Assembly: GCA_002315885.1 (NCBI GenBank)
Contig: DCIO01000024.1
Location: forward strand, 1 to 17,710
DNA length: 17,710 bases
Direction: 5' to 3'
DNA from: Lentisphaeria bacterium UBA1724
GTDB taxonomy: Bacteria > Verrucomicrobiota > Lentisphaeria > Oligosphaerales > Oligosphaeraceae
Below, piece after piece: positions 1-6,025 of the stretch (positions are counted from its first letter, which is position 1; every line of letters starts with the position of its first letter). The notes beneath the pieces are model-generated. The model made no database searches and had not been told where the DNA came from. It saw only the letters and a list, made by a program, of their open reading frames with translations. A program made the translations under genes and the position numbers.

Positions 1-53
1 TCGGCTGCGCCGAAACATCCCCTCCGGGGAAGGATTCTATCGGCTACGCCGAT
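1..53 (+). repeat. REP-like cluster of three small hairpins
   Basis: Three short perfect inverted repeats lie in a row: TCGGC/GCCGA around TGC (1-13), TCCCC/GGGGA around TCC (18-30) and ATCGGC/GCCGAT around TAC (39-53). The first 22 bases are the exact reverse complement of part of the 33-bp repeat found twice at 15447-15479 and 15541-15573. In both places the element lies upstream of a secreted-enzyme start codon and points the same way relative to the gene. It resembles bacterial REP/BIME intergenic repeats in structure. The left boundary is unknown because the window begins inside it. Confidence 0.7.
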
Positions 54-106
54 GTGTCCCTTGTGTCCCTTGTGTCCCTTGTGTCCCTTGTGTCCCTTGT
101 GTCCCT
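53..106 (+). repeat. Six tandem copies of 9-bp unit TGTGTCCCT
   Basis: Six perfect copies of TGTGTCCCT lie end to end and stop 13 bases before the ATG of the GH20-type gene. Because the unit is three codons long, the array stays open in the frame of the downstream gene and would encode repeated Val-Ser-Leu from a GTG at 54. A related 9-bp array (AGGGACCAA, whose reverse complement is TTGGTCCCT) precedes the esterase gene at 15395. The array occupies the place where a ribosome binding site would be expected, and no Shine-Dalgarno sequence is visible. Confidence 0.9.
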
Positions 107-119
107 ATCCCGAATCAAG

Positions 120-3100
120 ATGAAGCGCGTTCTATCCTTTATTTTTCTTGCGGTATTTAGCCTATCGTTGTTGTCCCAGAATCTGATTCGGAATCCGGAG
201 TTTCTGGAGGGTGTGGAGAGTAGTGGCATTCCCGTGGGGTGGGTCCGTGACACCTCGGATTCGATGCAGTATGAGAGTTCTGTTGTGGTGGAGGACGGCG
301 CGTCTGCGTTTCGTCTGAATCGTCTGTCCGAGAAGGGCGAGGGACTTTGCCGCATTTCCCAGTTTATTGACAACGTCCAGGGCGGTGCGAACTACATTTT
401 TTCGGCGGAAGTGAAGACCTCGGGGACGGGCGGTGACCTCATCATGTATGATTTCTTCCCCAACGGGAAGTATCAGGAGCAGTACCTGTCGATGAACCGC
501 GCCGACCATGGTTGGCAGACGCTGGTGAAGTCCTTCCAGGCTTCTCCCAATTGCAAGCGGATGAAGCTCTCTTTGATGGCGACTAAGGCTGACGGTCCTG
601 TCTTCTATCGCAATGTGAAGTTGGTTTGCGCGGATGAAGCGCCGCAGATGGTGTTGAAGGAGTTGTCGGTTGCGCCGTTGATGGAAGCGAACTGGGATGA
701 CCCGATTTGGGGCGAAGGTGAGGAATCCGCGCCCTACGCATTGTTGGGGAAGGAATTCCAATTGCCGAATTCGGCCCGTGCCACCTTCTCCAAGTTCGGC
801 ATCCACAAAGGCGTCTTGCAGGTGATTACCTACGCGAAGGAGGGTGACATGGCGGGTCGTACGAAGGACCGCGAGGGCTGGAACAACGACACCATCGAGA
901 TTTTTCTGCGTGAACCCGCCACTCGCATCACCTACCACGTGGGTGTCAGCGCCACGGGTGAGGCCTGCGCGGACGTGGTGAACCTGGACCGTGTGTCTGG
1001 GTTTGCCAAGGACATGTATTCCGCAGATACTACCACCGCCAGCATCGAGGGCGTGGAGAATATCCAATTCACTTCCGCCATGACCGAGCAGGAGTTCGGC
1101 TGGGTGGCGCAGTTCGCCATTCCGCTGGACCAGCAGGTCTTGAAGAACGCCAGCCAGATACAGGTCCTGCTGGTGCGCAACCGCAAAGTCCGCGGGAAGG
1201 AGGAATACAGCTCCTGGGGTCGCACCACCAGCACCTTCTTCAAGGACAGCAGTGGCTTTGTCACTCTGTCCCTTCCTGTAACGGAGGTGACGGAGTCGAG
1301 TTCCGAGGTGCTTTCTGCAGAGAGCGCGTCTGCTCCTGAAACGCAGGTGATTCCCGCGCCTCAGAAATCGGAATTTAGTGAGTCGGTCTATGCGTTGCCG
1401 TTGCCTCTGGTGATGCATGTCCCCGAGAGCAAGGCGTTCTTGATGGCTCGGCAGATGCTGGATGCCCAATTGAAGGCCCCCGTGAACCGCAGCACCTCCC
1501 AGAAGGAGGCGCAGATTTTCCTGGAGATTGTGCCCTCGTTGGCGGGGGATGAGTTCGCGGGGCTGTCGGCCTGGCAGCGCCGTGAGGCCTATCGTCTGGA
1601 AACGGGGAAGGTAGTCCGGATTCTTGCGGAGTCCCACCGTGGCTTGGTGAATGGCCTGGCCTCCTTCTGCCAGCTGTGCGCCTACGACGGCCAGGGGCGC
1701 CTGGTCTTCCGGGAGGGCCGGATTTCCGACTGGCCGGATCTGGAATACCGCGGCTGGCATACCCTGGCGCCTGGGAATGAAAGCGAAATGGCGCCCATGC
1801 TGCAGTTCATCGATACCCTGGCGGCACTGAAATTCAACTGGTTCTCACTGCAATTCGATACGCGCTTCCAATACGAGCGCCATCCCGAGATGGGTAGCCC
1901 GAAAGCCCCCTCCAAGGAGGACCACCGGAAGATTGCCCAGCGCCTGGAACTCTATGACATCCAGGTCATCCCCATGACACAGTGCTTCTCGCACTTCCGG
2001 GATTTCCTGGTCCGTCCCGAACTGCGTCATCTGGCGGAGAAGCCCGAGGCCGACGAAAAAGCGCAATTCAAATACTGGAACTACTGCCCGCGTCATCCCG
2101 AAATCCATCAGCGCATCTGCGATATGATTGAAGAGCACCTGGAGTGCTACCCCAATGCCAAGTGGTATCACGCGGGACTGGACGAAGTCAGCTTCGAGGA
2201 AATCGGCATCTGCCCGCGCTGCCAGGGCATCCCTGGCGCGGAACTCTTTGCCGACGAGGTGCTTTTCCTTCACGATTTCATCACCTCCAAGGGCCTTCGG
2301 ATGGGCATGTGGTGCGACCAGCTGGAAGTCCAGCGCACTGGCGGAAAGGAGCCCAACCGGACGGTGGATGCACTGCCGAAAATCCCCCGGGACATTGTCA
2401 TTTTCGACTGGCATTACGATGAGACTGACAAGAATTCCACGGTGGAATTCATGAAAGAGCAGGGCTTTGACGTGATGTCCTGCGCCTGGTATTATCCCAG
2501 GGATGTCATGTGCATGGCGACTGCCGCATACAAGCAGAAGATCCTGGGCTACGGCGGGACCACCTGGACCTGGACCTCCGAAATTCGCAAACGACCGCAC
2601 TTGATGACGGCGGCAATCCTGGGGGCGGAACGCAGTTGGAATGGCAATGGCCCCACCCTGGAGAATCTGCCATACATTCCCGTGACCCGCTTCCAGCAAA
2701 TCTACGACGGTCGCACCCCGGAGCAGGCCCAGAAATTCCGCATCGTGGACTTGATTCCATTCGGCAATATGTCCCTGAATGGCAATACCCGCTTCTCCTG
2801 GATGGGATTGGACGAGGATAACGACTGCTCTGCGTTGCCGACGGGTCTCCAGTGGCTGGATGGCACACCATACCGCATCCAAACGGGAAACCACGCTGTG
2901 CTGGCGACGGCGTGCGAGACCAAGAGCATGAGGGACTTCCCGAAGGCGATAAGCGGCATCCCCGTGGGCGGGAATGTGCAGGAGTTGCGCTTCCTGCAGA
3001 CCGCAAGCCGTCCCAATGTGGTCATTCGTGCCATGAATGACGAGATGAAAGAGAAGCCCATTTTGCTGGGATACTACGTGATACACTACGCGGATGGCCA

Positions 3101-3335
3101 GACGGCGCGGGTCGCCCTGGAATGGGAGAAGACCATCAGCCAGTGGAATGCACAGCTGCCTTCCGCATTCTGCCAGGTGGCCTGGCACGGAAAGACCAAG
3201 GCCGGCGCAGTCGTCACCCTGGAGACTCTGCGATGGGTGAATCCTAGACCCGAAGTGCCTGTTCTCTCCGTAGATCTGGAATCCACAAACGGTAAGGCCG
3301 CACCAGTGCTCCTGGCAGTTACCACGGTGGAATAA
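120..3335 (+). CDS. Secreted multidomain GH20-type beta-N-acetylhexosaminidase
   Basis: The predicted protein has 1071 aa. The ATG at 120 is chosen over the in-frame GTG at 54 because it begins a standard signal peptide (MKRVLSFIFLAVFSLSLLSQ) and the upstream codons are only the 9-bp repeat. Visible regions: a jelly-roll carbohydrate-binding-like domain (about 21-170, starting NLIRNPEF), a CBM9/DOMON-like domain (about 178-385), a Ser/Glu/Ala-rich linker (about 389-409), a GH20b-like alpha/beta domain (about 410-535), and a GH20-like TIM barrel (about 540-840). The barrel contains YHAGLDEVSF with the Asp-Glu pair at 688-689. A beta-rich C-terminal part follows. In GH20 the Asp-Glu pair supports substrate-assisted removal of terminal GlcNAc or GalNAc; the exact sugar cannot be read here. 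Location is inferred to be periplasmic or surface. Confidence is higher for a GH20-like fold than for substrate. Downstream lie a 7-bp repeat, a pseudopilin-gene tail and a terminator. Confidence 0.8.
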   Translation: MKRVLSFIFLAVFSLSLLSQNLIRNPEFLEGVESSGIPVGWVRDTSDSMQYESSVVVEDGASAFRLNRLSEKGEGLCRISQFIDNVQGGANYIFSAEVKTSGTGGDLIMYDFFPNGKYQEQYLSMNRADHGWQTLVKSFQASPNCKRMKLSLMATKADGPVFYRNVKLVCADEAPQMVLKELSVAPLMEANWDDPIWGEGEESAPYALLGKEFQLPNSARATFSKFGIHKGVLQVITYAKEGDMAGRTKDREGWNNDTIEIFLREPATRITYHVGVSATGEACADVVNLDRVSGFAKDMYSADTTTASIEGVENIQFTSAMTEQEFGWVAQFAIPLDQQVLKNASQIQVLLVRNRKVRGKEEYSSWGRTTSTFFKDSSGFVTLSLPVTEVTESSSEVLSAESASAPETQVIPAPQKSEFSESVYALPLPLVMHVPESKAFLMARQMLDAQLKAPVNRSTSQKEAQIFLEIVPSLAGDEFAGLSAWQRREAYRLETGKVVRILAESHRGLVNGLASFCQLCAYDGQGRLVFREGRISDWPDLEYRGWHTLAPGNESEMAPMLQFIDTLAALKFNWFSLQFDTRFQYERHPEMGSPKAPSKEDHRKIAQRLELYDIQVIPMTQCFSHFRDFLVRPELRHLAEKPEADEKAQFKYWNYCPRHPEIHQRICDMIEEHLECYPNAKWYHAGLDEVSFEEIGICPRCQGIPGAELFADEVLFLHDFITSKGLRMGMWCDQLEVQRTGGKEPNRTVDALPKIPRDIVIFDWHYDETDKNSTVEFMKEQGFDVMSCAWYYPRDVMCMATAAYKQKILGYGGTTWTWTSEIRKRPHLMTAAILGAERSWNGNGPTLENLPYIPVTRFQQIYDGRTPEQAQKFRIVDLIPFGNMSLNGNTRFSWMGLDEDNDCSALPTGLQWLDGTPYRIQTGNHAVLATACETKSMRDFPKAISGIPVGGNVQELRFLQTASRPNVVIRAMNDEMKEKPILLGYYVIHYADGQTARVALEWEKTISQWNAQLPSAFCQVAWHGKTKAGAVVTLETLRWVNPRPEVPVLSVDLESTNGKAAPVLLAVTTVE

Positions 3336-3338
3336 CCC

Positions 3339-3363
3339 AATTCTCAATTCTCAATTCTCAATT
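3339..3363. repeat. 7-bp tandem repeat AATTCTC (3.6 copies)
   Basis: Three perfect copies of AATTCTC plus AATT begin four bases after the GH20-type stop codon. They end at the base where the duplicated pseudopilin tail begins (3363), so the array sits on a recombination junction. A degenerate version of the same unit occurs at 10958-10981. Confidence 0.85.
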
Positions 3364-3404
3364 GGTATCCTGGTGTTGACATGCCCGGTGGCGAAAAGCG
3401 ATAA
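3363..3404 (+). pseudogene. Orphan 3' tail of a pseudopilin gene
   Basis: These 42 bases would encode W-Y-P-G-V-D-M-P-G-G-E-K-R and a TAA stop. They are identical to the last 13 codons plus stop of the pseudopilin gene at 5072-5926. No pseudopilin body precedes them; the upstream sequence is a 7-bp repeat and then the GH20-type gene. The match continues through the terminator to 3474 (3363-3474 against 5885-5994, one substitution plus two T residues in the U-tract). It is either the relic of a second pseudopilin gene whose body was deleted or a duplicated gene end. It is not expected to be translated. Confidence 0.85.
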
Positions 3405-3433
3405 GGCATAGCCGAAAGCCAATTCCAATCAAG

Positions 3434-3468
3434 AACGCGCCACGGGATTTCCTGCGGCGCGTTTTTTT
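3434..3468 (+). terminator. Rho-independent terminator after the GH20-type gene
   Basis: An 8-bp stem AACGCGCC/GGCGCGTT (3434-3441 with 3456-3463) carries an additional inner stem after one mismatch and is followed by seven T residues (3462-3468). It is a near-identical copy of the terminator after pseudopilin 1 but with a longer T-run. It should end transcripts from the GH20-type gene. Confidence 0.85.
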
Positions 3469-3508
3469 GTTACGCTCTGTTCCACGAGAGGGAAGGTAAT
3501 TGAGGGCT

Positions 3509-4834
3509 TCACAGGCTCCCGTGCACAGGATTCCCGGTTGCCAGGCAGAATTTCCAGGCAGGGAAAAGGTGGATGGTTTTGCCGTTCATTTGGATTTCGT
3601 TTTCTTCATCATGGGTTACGATGGTCAGTTGATTGCATCCGAGAGCCTTGGATGCGGCGAGGATGCCATTGATTTCACGTTCTCGTGTTTCTGAATCTTC
3701 CATATCCCATGTGACCTGGATGAGTTGTTGGACCTCGTTGTCATTACAGACCACGAAATCGCAGCCGTATTTCTCCTGATAGTAGCATATTTTCTCTTGT
3801 GCTCCTTTGGTACGGAAGAGGTGAAGAAAAACAGTGTTCTCTAATTGCTTGCCAGCATCATCTGTTTGGGCAATCAGATTCGCGGTTCGTAGACCATTGT
3901 CGATGACATAGTATTTTGCGAGGGCCTGGTGTTCTTTTATGATTGACCTGGAGAATTTGGTGACACGTAGGAAAAGATAGATTCCGCAAGCCTTGTCCAG
4001 CCAGTCGTAGAGATCTTCTTGTGTGCACTTAAGCCCCTGTGAACGAATGTCGTTGTAGATCGCATGGACCGAGACGGGATTTGCAATACCACTCATGACA
4101 CGCTTGATAAAATATCGTAACATCAAAGGGTTGGATATTTTCCAGTGTTCAATGAAATCCCGGAGAAGCATGGTGTCAAAATAGCCCTGGAGCTTACGAA
4201 ATTTGTCAACGGTCTTTTCTTTTAGAACGATTTCTGGCATACCGCCGAAACGGTTGAAGTCATCAAAGGCCAAACGGAGTTTCGCTTGATTCGACTCCAA
4301 GTATATATTCGTGGATAGGTCAAGGAAATTGCAGTATTCGTGAAATGACAAAGGCCAAATTTCCTGTTCATGGGGCCATCCGCGTAATTCGGATTTCATT
4401 TCCTTTGATAAAACATGCGCATTGCTTCCACAGACGTAAATGTGCTTGCAGTAACTCTTGAATACACGTAGCACAAAGAGTTCCCACCCCTTGATCAAAG
4501 GTAGCTCGTCAAAGAAAAAATAGACATCCTTCAGAGGGATGTCCGGATACATTTCCATATATGCCTGCAGGAGCAAGTCCAAGTCATCGGAAGTCAGGGA
4601 TGCAAGACGTTCGTCATCAAAACCAATCCAAATGATCTTTTCCTTCGCTATCCCTGAAGAAACGAGGGCGTTGATTGCCAACTCCATCATGCTGGATTTG
4701 CCACAGCGACGGACGCCAGGTATCGTGATTATCTCATCTTGATCCGTAGGTAGCAATACGTCTCGTGGGCGGACATCAAAGGGAATCGATGATTGACTTA
4801 AAGCAATCAGACTCTTAAAAAGCTCTTTTTTCAT
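3509..4834 (-). CDS. AAA_14/DUF4143-family ATPase
   Basis: This 441-aa protein has the arrangement of the AAA_14 plus DUF4143 family. It has a Walker A motif GVRRCGKSS (40-48), a Walker B stretch ending in FFFDE (106-110), a CGSN sensor-like segment (135-138), YYVIDNGL (about 308-315) and LENTVF (about 331-336). The C-terminal nuclease-fold-like region has CDFVV (about 358-362) and LIQV (371-374). Its cellular role is not established; proteins of this type are common, often multicopy accessory genes. In nuclease-active relatives a Lys would follow the QV position; here it is Thr, so I infer no nuclease activity. It is transcribed against its neighbours and is AT-rich (one 60-base line I counted is about 43% GC, against about 60% in a GH20 line). 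It lies between the 112-bp direct repeats, so acquisition by transfer is plausible. Confidence 0.85.
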   Translation of the reverse strand: MKKELFKSLIALSQSSIPFDVRPRDVLLPTDQDEIITIPGVRRCGKSSMMELAINALVSSGIAKEKIIWIGFDDERLASLTSDDLDLLLQAYMEMYPDIPLKDVYFFFDELPLIKGWELFVLRVFKSYCKHIYVCGSNAHVLSKEMKSELRGWPHEQEIWPLSFHEYCNFLDLSTNIYLESNQAKLRLAFDDFNRFGGMPEIVLKEKTVDKFRKLQGYFDTMLLRDFIEHWKISNPLMLRYFIKRVMSGIANPVSVHAIYNDIRSQGLKCTQEDLYDWLDKACGIYLFLRVTKFSRSIIKEHQALAKYYVIDNGLRTANLIAQTDDAGKQLENTVFLHLFRTKGAQEKICYYQEKYGCDFVVCNDNEVQQLIQVTWDMEDSETREREINGILAASKALGCNQLTIVTHDEENEIQMNGKTIHLFPAWKFCLATGNPVHGSL

Positions 4835-4958
4835 AGATGTTTTCGTAAATTCATAAAAGAAAAACAGAAAGTTTATTGAAATAACGAAAACTTAATATAG
4901 ATGAAATTCGTGATTTATATTTATGAGTGGTAGAAATTTCTCAAAATAATGCCCTGGT

Positions 4959-4968
4959 CCCCTAGGGG
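4959..4968. promoter_or_regulatory. Palindrome CCCCTAGGGG in the divergent intergenic region
   Basis: A perfect 10-bp GC palindrome sits alone in AT-rich DNA between the divergent ATPase and pseudopilin genes. It ends 23 bases before the -35 box of the pseudopilin promoter. The position fits an operator or upstream regulator site, but no second half-site array is seen and the function is a guess. It is followed by a short T-run and could instead be a weak hairpin. Confidence 0.3.
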
Positions 4969-4991
4969 GTCGCAATTTTTTGGGAATCCGC

Positions 4992-5020
4992 TTGATTTTT
5001 TTGTAAAAAGTTGATATAAT
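4992..5020 (+). promoter_or_regulatory. Sigma70-type promoter of pseudopilin 1
   Basis: TTGATT (4992-4997) and a perfect TATAAT (5015-5020) are separated by exactly 17 bases. Transcription would begin near 5027, giving a leader of about 45 bases before the ATG at 5072. It is the best promoter in the window. It probably also serves the GH123-type gene by read-through. Confidence 0.8.
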
Positions 5021-5071
5021 CGTGGTTAGAGCCAAACAACTCGTTAAGTCAACCCTCAAAAAGAGAAACTC

Positions 5072-5926
5072 ATGAAGAAGTCATTCACATTGATTGAATT
5101 GTTGGTGGTCATCGCCATCATCGCGATTTTGGCGGCCATGTTGTTGCCCGCGTTGTCCAAGGCCCGTGAGAAGGCCCGCGCCATCAGCTGTACCAACAAC
5201 CTGAAGCAGCTCCAGCTGGGCAACCTGCTTTATGCCAACGACAGCGACGACTACCTGCCTCCCATCCATTTCCGTCAGGGCGAGCCCTCTGTCGACCCCT
5301 ATACTCCTGGTGGTGACAATGTGAAGATGGCTCTCACCTACTTCTGGTTCACGTTGAATCCCCTCATTCCTGGCACCCCCATGGATGGTGCGACATGGCT
5401 GAGCAAGGACCCCGCTGCCATCATCGAGAATGGCGGCGCCGACCAGTCTGCCTGGCACAAGGTCACCCTCTGCCCCAGCGGCAAGCCCTCCGAGCGCCTC
5501 ATGGGTAATATCGGTTATCAGTGCAGCGTGGGTATGAGCCACTCCTACACCCTCAAGCAGCAGACTTGGATGCACCAGAGTCCCGACAAGTCCACCAATG
5601 GCACCCAGGCCGCGGAATGGCACCGCGTCAGCTCCATCAAATACGCCTCCCTCCACATCAACTATCTGGACGGCACCACTCTGACCTTCTTTGGTAGCGG
5701 TGGCTGGCGCACCTGCATCGCCACGGTCGCCCGCTACCTCACGGACCAGAACCTGGAGTTCTTCCGCCACAGCCTGGCCGTGAACCTCTCCATGACCGAT
5801 GGCCACGTGGAGTCCACGCCTTACGGTGCTTCCAGAAAGCAGAATGGCGATCTCAAGGATTTCTACACCTGCACCAACTACTACTGGTATCCTGGTGTTG
5901 ACATGCCCGGTGGCGAAAAGCGATAA
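5072..5926 (+). CDS. Type II/IV pseudopilin with H-X9-DG domain (pseudopilin 1)
   Basis: The 284-aa protein begins MKKSFTLIELLVVIAI, a class III prepilin signal with a hydrophobic helix to about residue 26. The processing position before Phe5 is Ser rather than the usual Gly, while the conserved Glu at mature position 5 is kept. After the helix come SKAREKAR and ISCTNNLKQ (38-46), a variable middle, then the C-terminal prepilin-associated motif His233-x9-Asp-Gly (RHSLAVNLSMTDGHVES) and NYYWYP (269-274). Such proteins are assembled or anchored in the inner membrane by type II secretion/pilus machinery and exist in many copies in Lentisphaerae; individual roles are largely unknown. It has a strong promoter and a terminator. 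The GH123-type gene follows 99 bases later on the same strand. No clear Shine-Dalgarno sequence precedes the ATG. The ligand-binding role discussed in the findings is inference. Confidence 0.92.
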   Translation: MKKSFTLIELLVVIAIIAILAAMLLPALSKAREKARAISCTNNLKQLQLGNLLYANDSDDYLPPIHFRQGEPSVDPYTPGGDNVKMALTYFWFTLNPLIPGTPMDGATWLSKDPAAIIENGGADQSAWHKVTLCPSGKPSERLMGNIGYQCSVGMSHSYTLKQQTWMHQSPDKSTNGTQAAEWHRVSSIKYASLHINYLDGTTLTFFGSGGWRTCIATVARYLTDQNLEFFRHSLAVNLSMTDGHVESTPYGASRKQNGDLKDFYTCTNYYWYPGVDMPGGEKR

Positions 5927-5994
5927 GGCATAGCCGAAAGCTAATTCCAATCAAGAACGCGCCACGGGATTTCCTGCGGCGCGTTTTTGTTACG
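5885..5994 (+). repeat. Right copy of 112-bp direct repeat
   Basis: This copy includes the last 13 codons of pseudopilin 1 and its terminator. It matches 3363-3474 except for one substitution and a T-run shorter by two. It is the copy attached to an intact gene and is therefore the likely source. Confidence 0.9.
5956..5988 (+). terminator. Terminator after pseudopilin 1, short T-run
   Basis: It has the same 8-bp AACGCGCC/GGCGCGTT stem as at 3434 (5956-5963 with 5978-5985) but only five T residues (5984-5988). It lies only 38 bases before the GH123-type start codon. The shorter T-run may let some polymerase through to that gene, for which I find no separate promoter. Confidence 0.75.
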
Positions 5995-6011
5995 GCTCGC
6001 GTATAGAATTT

Positions 6012-6018
6012 AAGGAGG
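6012..6018 (+). promoter_or_regulatory. Strong Shine-Dalgarno site of the GH123-type gene
   Basis: AAGGAGG ends seven bases before the ATG at 6026, an ideal spacing. It fixes the start codon. Most genes in this window lack such a site. Confidence 0.85.
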
Positions 6019-6025
6019 AGGTAAT

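Larger units (their letters stand above)
3363..3474 (+). repeat. Left copy of 112-bp direct repeat flanking ATPase-pilin segment
   Basis: This stretch aligns with 5885-5994 in the same orientation. The differences I count are C at 3420 against T at 5942 and a 7-T against a 5-T run. The two copies bracket a 2.5-kb segment holding the DUF4143 ATPase gene and pseudopilin 1. Recombination between them would delete that segment and leave one tail and terminator. Confidence 0.9.

Noticed and set aside
53..106. CRISPR array
   Set aside because: The units are 9 bp, contiguous and without spacers, and no cas gene is present.
54..119. N-terminal extension of the GH20-type protein from the GTG at 54
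   Set aside because: It would put 22 residues, mostly Val-Ser-Leu repeats, ahead of a normal signal peptide. The ATG at 120 is the more natural start.
162..1760. Long open frame of 532 codons antisense to the GH20-type gene
   Set aside because: It lacks any recognisable domain, is rich in Arg/His/Gly/Leu as expected from the complement of GC-rich codons, and the opposite strand carries a clear signal peptide and GH20-like domains. The same reasoning rejects the long antisense frames over the GH123-type, GH106-like, esterase, pilin and symporter genes.
3363..5994. Direct repeats as target-site duplication of a transposon
   Set aside because: About 112 bp is far too long for transposon target duplications, and the repeat contains a gene end and terminator. 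Homologous or illegitimate recombination is more likely.
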